Source: Dyadobacter fanqingshengii (GTDB taxonomy: Bacteria; Bacteroidota; Bacteroidia; Cytophagales; Spirosomataceae). From it: DNA of 64,000 nt. The notes under the pieces are model-generated. The model saw nothing but the letters and a program-made list of their open reading frames with translations, did not search any database and was not told the DNA's origin. The stretch is from the NCBI RefSeq assembly GCF_023822005.2, contig NZ_CP098806.1, positions 1,426,001 through 1,490,000 of the forward strand, in the 5' to 3' direction. The first letter of the stretch is position 1, and each line of letters begins with the position of its first letter. The position numbers were made by a program, and so were the translations under genes. This document shows positions 57,289 through 64,000 of the stretch, one piece after another.

Positions 57289-59985
57289 ATGTACACTAAA
57301 AAACAATGGTCTAAACTTCCTATGACACTCGCCGTGCTGCTTGCAGTAGGCGTTTTCTGCGGAGTTATGCTCAGTAACCGAACCGCTAAACATCGTCCGC
57401 CGGGTAACAAGGTTGACAAAATTAAGCTTCCCGAAGGCTTCAAAGCAGAACATTTATATAGTCCTTCCGAAGAAAAAAATGGCTCATGGGTTTCCATGAC
57501 ATTTGACGACAAAGGCAGGATGATCACTTCCGATCAATACGGTGGCTTGTTCCGTCTTGTACTGCCTCCGATTGGCTCCACGGAGAAACCAACTGTGGAA
57601 GCATTGAAAGTAGAAGGCGACACGGCAAAGGTGGCTATGGGTTATGCGCATGGTTTGCTATATGCATTCAACAGTCTCTACGTCATGATCAACAACCGTG
57701 AAAGCGCCAAATTTCCAAAAGGAAGTGGTTTTTACAGGTTGCAAGACACGGATGGAAACGATCAATATGATAAAATCACGTTGATCAAACCGTTAAAAGG
57801 GGAAGGCGAGCACGGGCCACACAGCATTGTGCTTTCACCAGACAAAAAATCGCTTTACGTGGTTGCCGGTAACTTCACCGATCTTCCAAAAATGGACAGC
57901 TATCGCCTGATGCCTAACTGGAAGAACGACAACCTTTTTCCATTTATCAAAGACCCTCGCGGCCACGCGGCTGACAGACATGCACCAGGTGGCTGGATTG
58001 CGAAAACCGATCCTGACGGAAAATCCTGGGAGTTGGTCAGTGCAGGATATCGTAACTCATACGACATTGCATTCAACGAAGCAGGTGATCTTTTCATTTA
58101 TGACTCGGATATGGAATGGGATTTCGGTACGCCGTGGTATCGCCCAACCCGCGTTTGTCACGCAACAAGCGGTGGTGACTATGGATGGAGAACCGGATCG
58201 GCCAACACATCCCCAGCATTTGCAGACTTCCTTTCCCCAATTATGAACATTGGTCAGGGATCGCCTACGAACCTTATTTATCTGAGTGACGCAAGATTTC
58301 CTGCTAAATACAAAAATACGCTGCTGGCATTTGACTGGAGTTTTGGTATCGTTCACGGATTGCATTTGAAACCGAATGGTTCCACTTACTCAGCAGACCA
58401 CGAAGAATTCCTTTCAGGAGCACCGCTTCCATTGACCGACGGAGCAATTGGTCCTGATGGCGCATTGTATTTTTTAACAGGTGGTCGTCGCCTGGAATCA
58501 GATCTTTACCGTGTGTATTATGGTGATTATAAGAACATTCCGGCCGGTGCAAACACGGTTAAGCCTGTTCTTACAACCGAGCACAAGCAACGTACAGACC
58601 TGGAAAAATTCCATGCAGTTAAAGATCCAAAAGCAGTTGAAACTTCCTGGCCATACTTGAAAAGTCCGGATCGTTTCTTACGCTTCGCAGCGCGTTTAGC
58701 CATTGAGCATCAACCTGTTGCAGAATGGGAAAGCAAAGTGTACGCTGAAAAAGATCCGCAAACATTGATTTATGCATCCATTGCATTAGCGCGTGAAGGC
58801 GATTCCACGAAAGTAGGAGGGCCTATTCTGAAAGGTCTGACAAAAATCGATTATGCGAAATTAAACGACCTTCAAAAACAGGCACTTTTACGTGCAGTTG
58901 AACTGACCATTTACCGCACAGGACAGCCGGACGCAGAGACCAAACAAGCCATTATTGCTTATTTGAACCCAAAATACCCATCGCCAAGCGCATTGCAAAA
59001 TCGTTTTTTAAGCAAAATTCTGATCACGCTCGAAGCACCGAAAGCAGTTGAAAAAACACTTGGTCTGATCGCGAAAAATGAGAAATTTGATGATAAGGAC
59101 AATGAAATGGTAACCGCTTCTGCCGACCTTATCCTTCGAAACCCGCAGTATGGTCTTGACCTGGCTGGTCTTTTGGAAAAAATGCCGCCGCAGCAACAAT
59201 CCTTCTACGCAATTATGCTCAGCAGTGCTAAAACAGGCTGGACACCTGCTTTGAGCGAACAGTATTTCAAATGGTTCCACAAAGCATTCAGCTATCAGGG
59301 CGGTCGCAGCTACATTGGCTTTATTGACAAGGCGCGTCAATTGGCTTTGAAAAATGTACCAAAGGACAAAGTGGAATACTACAACAAGTTGTCTGGCGCT
59401 GAATTACTTACAGGAAGCGGTAATGACCTGGTAAAAATGTATTCACCAAAAGGCCCGGGACGCAGCTGGAAACTCGAAGAAGCTGTTGCACTGGTTCAGG
59501 ATAGTCTTGCTCACCGTGATTTTGACAAAGGAAAGATGATTTTTTCTGCCGTGCTTTGCAACCGTTGCCACGTAATTCAGGGCGAAGGCAATGATGTTGG
59601 CCCGGATCTGACGCAATTGGGAACCCGTTTTTCTGCGAAAGACATGCTGGAATCGATCATTGACCCAAATAAAACAATCTCTGATCAATTCGGATCAATT
59701 GCTTATACGATGAAAAACGGTGAGTCCATCGTCGGTCGTCAGATCAATGAAGATGCAAATTTCTATTATATTGCACAAAATCCATTTGATTCGAAAACCA
59801 TCCGGAAACTGGGCAAAAAAGAGGTTGTTTCTACCAAAATGTCAACGGTTTCTGTCATGCTACCTGGCTTGATCAACAGCTTAAATCCAAATGAATTGAG
59901 AGATCTTGTTGCTTACCTGATGTCCGGAGGCAATAAAAACAACCCGATTTATACGGAAGCTTCGGCTCCGAAAGGCGGGAAATAG
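57289..59985 (+). CDS. PVC-type beta-propeller/HEAT/c-type cytochrome protein
   Basis: An 898-residue protein anchored or exported by an N-terminal hydrophobic segment ('LAVLLAVGVFCGVML', 14-28). A six-bladed propeller like L-sorbosone or PQQ-glucose dehydrogenases spans about 45-410 ('GFKAEHLYSPSEEKNGSWVSMTFDDKGRM', 'GDLFIYDSDMEWDFGTPWYRPTRV'), a HEAT-like helical domain about 430-735, and a class I cytochrome c domain with heme motif CNRCH (757-761) and a plausible distal methionine region (TKMSTVSVMLPG). Related proteins are widespread in planctomycetes and Bacteroidota. An electron-transferring periplasmic sugar or alcohol dehydrogenase is the best guess. Confidence 0.86.
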   Translation: MYTKKQWSKLPMTLAVLLAVGVFCGVMLSNRTAKHRPPGNKVDKIKLPEGFKAEHLYSPSEEKNGSWVSMTFDDKGRMITSDQYGGLFRLVLPPIGSTEKPTVEALKVEGDTAKVAMGYAHGLLYAFNSLYVMINNRESAKFPKGSGFYRLQDTDGNDQYDKITLIKPLKGEGEHGPHSIVLSPDKKSLYVVAGNFTDLPKMDSYRLMPNWKNDNLFPFIKDPRGHAADRHAPGGWIAKTDPDGKSWELVSAGYRNSYDIAFNEAGDLFIYDSDMEWDFGTPWYRPTRVCHATSGGDYGWRTGSANTSPAFADFLSPIMNIGQGSPTNLIYLSDARFPAKYKNTLLAFDWSFGIVHGLHLKPNGSTYSADHEEFLSGAPLPLTDGAIGPDGALYFLTGGRRLESDLYRVYYGDYKNIPAGANTVKPVLTTEHKQRTDLEKFHAVKDPKAVETSWPYLKSPDRFLRFAARLAIEHQPVAEWESKVYAEKDPQTLIYASIALAREGDSTKVGGPILKGLTKIDYAKLNDLQKQALLRAVELTIYRTGQPDAETKQAIIAYLNPKYPSPSALQNRFLSKILITLEAPKAVEKTLGLIAKNEKFDDKDNEMVTASADLILRNPQYGLDLAGLLEKMPPQQQSFYAIMLSSAKTGWTPALSEQYFKWFHKAFSYQGGRSYIGFIDKARQLALKNVPKDKVEYYNKLSGAELLTGSGNDLVKMYSPKGPGRSWKLEEAVALVQDSLAHRDFDKGKMIFSAVLCNRCHVIQGEGNDVGPDLTQLGTRFSAKDMLESIIDPNKTISDQFGSIAYTMKNGESIVGRQINEDANFYYIAQNPFDSKTIRKLGKKEVVSTKMSTVSVMLPGLINSLNPNELRDLVAYLMSGGNKNNPIYTEASAPKGGK

Positions 59986-60029
59986 ATCATCAATTTTTTG
60001 AGTAGATTATGTTTTATTGAGCTTAATAT

Positions 60030-60063
60030 AGTGGTGCAGGGAATCCTTGCACCACTACTTTTT
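60030..60063 (+). terminator. Hairpin between cytochrome and isomerase genes
   Basis: AGTGGTGCAGGG (60030-60041) pairs with CCTTGCACCACT (60045-60056) with one G-T pair and a three-base loop, followed by ACTTTTTC. It has terminator form but lies between the cytochrome gene and two TIM-barrel genes that look like its operon partners, 30 bases before the first ATG. Partial termination would lower isomerase expression. Confidence 0.7.
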
Positions 60064-60093
60064 CTATCCAGTTCCACAATTTTCAGCATGCAA

Positions 60094-60987
60094 ATGAAAC
60101 GTATCGAAAGACGTTCTGTTTTAAAAAATATTGCCGCCGGCGCGGGATTGATTACGCTACCCGTTTCTTTGGCCGATGCATTCGCCGCTTCGGAAAAGGC
60201 ACTCGGCCCGAAACTAAATGGCAAGATCAATCACTCCGTTTGTAAATGGTGTTACGGAAAAATCCCATTGGAGACTTTCGCACAGGATTGTAAAAAGATC
60301 GGGTTAACATCCATTGAACTGCTGGGACCAGCTGAATGGCCGGTTATTAAAAAATACGGTCTTACTTGCGCATTGCCCTGGGGTGAAGGTCTTACCAGAA
60401 ATATTGAAAAAGGTTTCAATGATCCGGCCAATCACGAAGAACTGATCAAAGGCTTTGAAGATGTAATTCCAAAAGTGCAGGCAGCAGGTTATGACAAGAT
60501 TATTTGTTTTTCGGGAAACCGCCGCGGAATGTCAGACACTGACGGATTGCGCAATTGCGCCGTAGGATTGAAAAGATTGATTCCGATTGCGGAAAAGCAC
60601 AATGTAACATTGGTCATGGAATTGCTCAACAGCAAAGTGAATCACCGGGATTACCAGTGCGACCGGACGGAGTGGGGGGCAGCCCTTTGTGAAATGGTCG
60701 GCTCGGAAAAATTCAAGTTGCTTTACGACATTTACCATATGCAGATCCAGGAAGGCGACGTAATTGCGACCATCAAAAAATATCACAAATACATTGCCCA
60801 TTATCACACGGGCGGCGTTCCGGGACGTAACGAAATTGATGAAACGCAGGAATTATATTATCCTTCAATTATGAAGGCAATTGTGGAAACGGGCTACAAA
60901 GGCTTTGTAGGTCAGGAGTTTATCCCAAGCCGCAAAGATGACATTGCATCTCTGAAACAGGGTGTTACCATTTGTGACATCGCCTGA
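60094..60987 (+). CDS. TIM-barrel sugar isomerase/epimerase-like protein 1, Tat-type leader
   Basis: A 297-residue xylose-isomerase-like (AP endonuclease 2 superfamily) protein. Its leader ERRSVLKNIAAGAG is a twin-arginine-type signal followed by a weak hydrophobic stretch to about residue 30. The barrel has 'HSVCKWCYGKIPLETF', 'SIELLGPAEWP', 'IICFSGNRRGMSDTDGLRNC', 'LVMELLNSKVNHRDYQCD', 'FKLLYDIYHMQIQEGD' and 'HYHTGGVPGRNEIDETQEL', where E, D, H and E supply the metal site. It resembles hydroxypyruvate isomerase. The ATG at 60094 is chosen; an ATG at 60088 is nearly equivalent. The second copy follows after 25 bases. Confidence 0.85.
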   Translation: MKRIERRSVLKNIAAGAGLITLPVSLADAFAASEKALGPKLNGKINHSVCKWCYGKIPLETFAQDCKKIGLTSIELLGPAEWPVIKKYGLTCALPWGEGLTRNIEKGFNDPANHEELIKGFEDVIPKVQAAGYDKIICFSGNRRGMSDTDGLRNCAVGLKRLIPIAEKHNVTLVMELLNSKVNHRDYQCDRTEWGAALCEMVGSEKFKLLYDIYHMQIQEGDVIATIKKYHKYIAHYHTGGVPGRNEIDETQELYYPSIMKAIVETGYKGFVGQEFIPSRKDDIASLKQGVTICDIA

Positions 60988-61012
60988 TATTTCATTTCAA
61001 AAAAATACTAAC

Positions 61013-61879
61013 ATGTCTACGAGACGATCTGTTTTAAAAAGTTTAGCGGCAGGCACCGGCGTGTTTTCGCTATCCGAAGTTTTTGCTGCTAATGAAAAAG
61101 CCCTTGGTGCTAAATTGAATGGTAAGATTAACCATTCCGTTTGTAAATGGTGTTATGGAAAAATTCCTCTGGATACTTTCGCAAAGGAATGTAAAGAAAT
61201 GGGAATTACATCCATTGAACTCCTGGGGCCGGAAGATTGGCCTACACTCAAAAAATATGGCCTGACTTGTGCGCTGCCAAATGGCGCAGGAATGGGGATC
61301 GAGAAAGGTTTTAATGATCTCGCATTACATGATGAGCTAGTGAAAAGCTATGAGGACCTTTTTCCAAAATTGAAAGAAGCTGGTTACACAACGGTCATTT
61401 GTTTTTCAGGAAACCGTCGCGGCATGTCAGACATTGACGGTATGCGCAACTGTGCCATCGGACTTAGAAGATTGATGCCATCCGCGGAAAAGTATGGAAT
61501 TACAATGATCATGGAGTTGCTTAACAGCAAAGTGAATCATAAGGATTACATGTGCGATCACACTGCATGGGGTGCGGGATTATGCGAAATGGTTGGTTCA
61601 GAGCACTTTAAGTTGCTTTATGACATCTACCACATGTCCATTATGGAAGGAGATGTGATTGCAACCATCAAAAAATATCATAAATACATTGGACATTATC
61701 ACACGGGGGGAGTCCCTGGCAGAAATGAGATTGACGAAGGCCAGGAGTTATATTATCCGGCGATCATGAAAGCCATTGTGGAAACGGGCTTCAAAGGTTA
61801 CGTCGCTCAGGAATTTATTCCAAAACGAGAACCACTGGCTTCGCTGAAACAATGTGTTCAGATTTGCGACATTGCTTAA
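61013..61879 (+). CDS. TIM-barrel sugar isomerase/epimerase-like protein 2, Tat-type leader
   Basis: A 288-residue paralog of the preceding gene, aligned along its full length and sharing most residues, with leader TRRSVLKSLAAGTG and the same metal motifs ('ICFSGNRRGMSDIDGMRNC', 'MIMELLNSKVNHKDYMCD', 'LLYDIYHMSIMEGD', 'HYHTGGVPGRNEIDEGQEL'). The ATG at 61013 gives the short Tat leader; upstream in-frame sequence lies inside the first copy. Tandem duplication is evident. The two may form a heteromer or act on different substrates. Confidence 0.85.
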   Translation: MSTRRSVLKSLAAGTGVFSLSEVFAANEKALGAKLNGKINHSVCKWCYGKIPLDTFAKECKEMGITSIELLGPEDWPTLKKYGLTCALPNGAGMGIEKGFNDLALHDELVKSYEDLFPKLKEAGYTTVICFSGNRRGMSDIDGMRNCAIGLRRLMPSAEKYGITMIMELLNSKVNHKDYMCDHTAWGAGLCEMVGSEHFKLLYDIYHMSIMEGDVIATIKKYHKYIGHYHTGGVPGRNEIDEGQELYYPAIMKAIVETGFKGYVAQEFIPKREPLASLKQCVQICDIA

Positions 61880-61887
61880 ATGACGAG

Positions 61888-61929
61888 CAGCGAGATTGTT
61901 ATAATTATTAATCAAAAACAATCTCGCTG
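61888..61929. terminator. Bidirectional terminator between isomerase 2 and DKNYY gene
   Basis: CAGCGAGATTGTT (61888-61900) pairs perfectly with AACAATCTCGCTG (61917-61929), 16-base AT-rich loop. It is nine bases after the isomerase stop, and its right arm overlaps the last codons of the convergent gene. Confidence 0.8.
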
Positions 61930-62837
61930 TCGTTACAATATTTGTATTTTTTGCCAGCCGGAAATTTGGCCGGATCTGCATTGGGGACAATTTTATTGTG
62001 ATGATAAACCCGCTTATCGTCACAACTGCAATGATGCTCTTCGCTTATAATCTTAAACGTTCCGGGATTTGCATCGGTTAATTTCTCGCCACGCCAAAAG
62101 ACACTCACAGCATCCTTCGTGTAAAATTCAGAGATTACCTGAAAACTTTTCGCATCTGCGTCTTTCAAAATTTCCAGCTTGGTTGTTTCAAGGAGAAAGA
62201 CTTGTGACTTATCAACCGAATAGCCATGGTCCAGGGGTCTAAATGTTGCAACATCTGCTGAGTCGATTCTGGTCCTGCCAGACATAATGCCTCTGGAATC
62301 GCTGTGATAAGAATGATAGCCGACAGTGCCAAGGAATTTCAAACTTTCAGGATCATCGGATACAATTTTGTCTCCACTGTAAACATGCTTGCTGTCTTTT
62401 TTCAATCCGCCTTTTGCATCAACATAATGCTGAGCATCGTCCGAAACAATCGAATACCAGGAATAAACGTTGCGAGCATCTTTTCCCCAACCGTATCCCA
62501 ACACTTCAAACGTTTGACCATCTGCATCTTTGATCCGCCCGCCATTAAAATAAACATGTTTTCCGTCACTGGCATATGACGACGCAAATTCAACATTTGG
62601 AAATTTCTCGTCAAGCGTTATAAATGATTTTGCATTAGCGCTCGTCAGCTCAATGAGTTCCGCATTACTAAAACCGCCATACCAATAAGCCTTTCCATTC
62701 TTGACATAATAACCTCTGGCAGTCAGCAAGCCGGGCTTGAATCCGGATTTACTGTCCGAACAAGAAAACAGGTTTGAGAAAAATCCAAGTAAGCCCATAA
62801 TGACAAAAGTTCGTCTGATTTGATTTGTGAGAGCCAT
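61908..62837 (-). CDS. DKNYY-repeat putative lipoprotein
   Basis: A 309-residue protein; the N-terminus (about 8-27) is hydrophobic and ends SNLFSC, a possible lipobox. The rest consists of DKNYY-family repeats, each with a D-x-x-x-V-Y/F-x-x-x-x-x-I/L motif ('ASDGKHVYFNGGRIKDADGQTF', 'GKDARNVYSWYSIVSDD', 'KKDSKHVYSGDKIVSDDPESLKFLG'). This family has no known biochemical function and is sporadic in bacteria. It is convergent with the isomerase operon and lacks the regulon element. Confidence 0.8.
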   Translation of the reverse strand: MALTNQIRRTFVIMGLLGFFSNLFSCSDSKSGFKPGLLTARGYYVKNGKAYWYGGFSNAELIELTSANAKSFITLDEKFPNVEFASSYASDGKHVYFNGGRIKDADGQTFEVLGYGWGKDARNVYSWYSIVSDDAQHYVDAKGGLKKDSKHVYSGDKIVSDDPESLKFLGTVGYHSYHSDSRGIMSGRTRIDSADVATFRPLDHGYSVDKSQVFLLETTKLEILKDADAKSFQVISEFYTKDAVSVFWRGEKLTDANPGTFKIISEEHHCSCDDKRVYHHNKIVPNADPAKFPAGKKYKYCNDSEIVFD

Positions 62838-63288
62838 GTTAATTCAACGGTTGTTATCCCAAATATGGAAACTTCATTGGGAAATCAAGATTCACAACTC
62901 TTAAGTGGCTCCAATATTTACCCAAAGGCTGTTTTTAGGCAAAAGCAAATGCAAAATGAAAATCAGACGCAAGATTGTTATCCATGAAAAAACCAGCATT
63001 CGATTCTCAAAATCAGCATACTAGCTCTGCATGGAGGCCAATTTATTGCGCTTAGAATTGGATGAAACTACATATGCTACATAATGTCCCGGAATACTCA
63101 AATCTAAGCCTTATAGGATTGGCTTGAATTCTAATATATTTGTTGTATAATTTATATTATGTTAAATAGACTTTCTGAGGAGTAATGTTCATCTAACCGA
63201 TGGAAAGTTTATATCTACCCCTAGCTCATTGCTTTGCCTTCATGACTGAATAAATGTAAAAATTGGTTTCGGGAATTTACACGAATCA
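62838..63288. other. Intergenic region before the glycosyltransferase pseudogene
   Basis: This 451-base region has no credible coding frame. TATATTTG at 63135-63142 matches the -7 consensus but lacks a TTG at normal spacing. No strong hairpin was recognised. Confidence 0.5.
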
Positions 63289-64000
63289 ATGGACACACCA
63301 CTTATTTCTATTGCGCTTTGCACTTACAACGGGCAACGTTATCGCTTTATCCGACCAGGACGACATTTGGCATTATGATAAATTAAAAATACAATTAGCC
63401 AATATTACAACCCATCAACTTATTTATCATGATTCAGCATTCATGGACCACTATGGAAATCTGATTAATAAGAAGATGTCCGATGTGATAAATCTATATA
63501 GTGGTGACAATCCTAATGTATTTCTTTTTCTGAATTGCGTTTCGGGCCACAGTTGCTTTTTCCGCAAGGCGTTACTTGATGTTATTCTCCCCTTTCATCC
63601 TGATCATTTTCACGATCATTGGATTGCCTATGTGGCTGCCAATATTGGCACAGTTCATTATATTTCAGAATGCCTTGTTAATTATAGACAGCACCCTGAC
63701 AGTTCCACAGATATCCTAAATAAAAGGAAAATTTTAGATAGGCATTACCATGAAAACAGGGATATCAAGAAGTTGGAAAAAGAATTAAACTGGATTCAAT
63801 ATTGCTCAAAATTTAAATATAACAGGAATAATTGTCTCGCAAATGATCTCTCACGTCTGCTTGAACTTCGACTTAAGTCCTACATTTCTATTAAATATGC
63901 GAAATTGATTTACAATCATTTTGATTCCTTATACTGTATCCAGAAGAAAAGAAAATCCAAAAGAAACGCATTCATTTATCGGCAAATATGGGGATTAAAA
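63289..64000 (+). pseudogene. Family-2 glycosyltransferase, internally deleted and frameshifted (runs off the right edge)
   Basis: The ATG at 63289 opens DTPLISIALCTYNGQRY, the N-terminal strand of GT2 (GT-A) glycosyltransferases, but that frame stops at 63378. One frame over, ALSDQDDIWHYDKLK (from 63344) and 'FLNCVSGHSCFFRKALLDVILPF' continue to the window end with no stop. The junction near 63336-63343 falls where about 65 residues, including the first catalytic aspartate region, are usually found. A roughly 190-base deletion with a frameshift therefore joined the two parts. The DQDD element is intact. It probably belonged to a surface-glycan cluster beyond the edge. Translational coupling is unlikely to rescue it. 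Confidence 0.8.

Noticed and set aside
59497..59505. CAGGATAGT inside the propeller/cytochrome gene
   Set aside because: It lacks the GACA part and the TATTG at the fixed distance, and is inside coding sequence.

Overview
The window looks like a chromosomal segment of a Bacteroidota bacterium of the order Cytophagales, probably Spirosomaceae and Dyadobacter-like. This is inferred from two SusC/SusD pairs, three proteins with type IX secretion (T9SS) sorting domains, a short RpoD without region 1.1, promoters with the TAnnTTTG -7 element, and DUF1501/DUF1549/DUF1553 proteins with large c-type cytochromes. No rRNA, CRISPR array, transposase or prophage was seen. One tRNA-Met is present.

Regions: 1-2.3 kb holds a truncated porin gene and an Rrf2 regulator/NAD(P)-binding protein pair between AT-rich flanks. 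2.3-20 kb is mostly housekeeping: a T9SS cargo protein, RlmD, DnaB, PhoH, an M43 protease, a ComEC-like channel, dCMP deaminase, a SlyD-like isomerase, an AcpH-like protein, DNA polymerase III delta, an alkylation-repair group (AlkA-like glycosylase, Ada-type zinc protein, 2OG-Fe(II) oxygenase), an ABC exporter and tRNA-Met. 20-28.6 kb has a START-like protein, an LptF/G permease, S15, PNPase, RpoD, MenD and a TPR lipoprotein. 28.7-37.6 kb is an envelope run (long TPR protein, beta-barrel, HU-CCDC81/SPOR protein, TonB-like protein) followed by FolC and TrmB. 37.6-42.5 kb has Gap, DapD, a small XRE regulator and a second T9SS type B protein.

42.6-61.9 kb is the most unusual part. Four transcription units, susC1-susD1, DUF2231/cytochrome/DUF1549/DUF1553 plus DUF1501, susC2-susD2, and a beta-propeller/HEAT/cytochrome protein plus two tandem TIM-barrel isomerase-like genes, all begin with the same 37-base element: GACA(G/C)A(G/A)CAGGATAGT, a fixed 21-base gap, then TATTG. 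I read this as a shared promoter plus activator site defining one regulon for uptake of a compound across the outer membrane and its oxidation or isomerisation in the periplasm. The locus encodes no recognisable glycoside hydrolase, polysaccharide lyase or sulfatase, and no local regulator, so its substrate is unknown.

The right end has a DKNYY-repeat lipoprotein and a family-2 glycosyltransferase pseudogene whose middle has been deleted.
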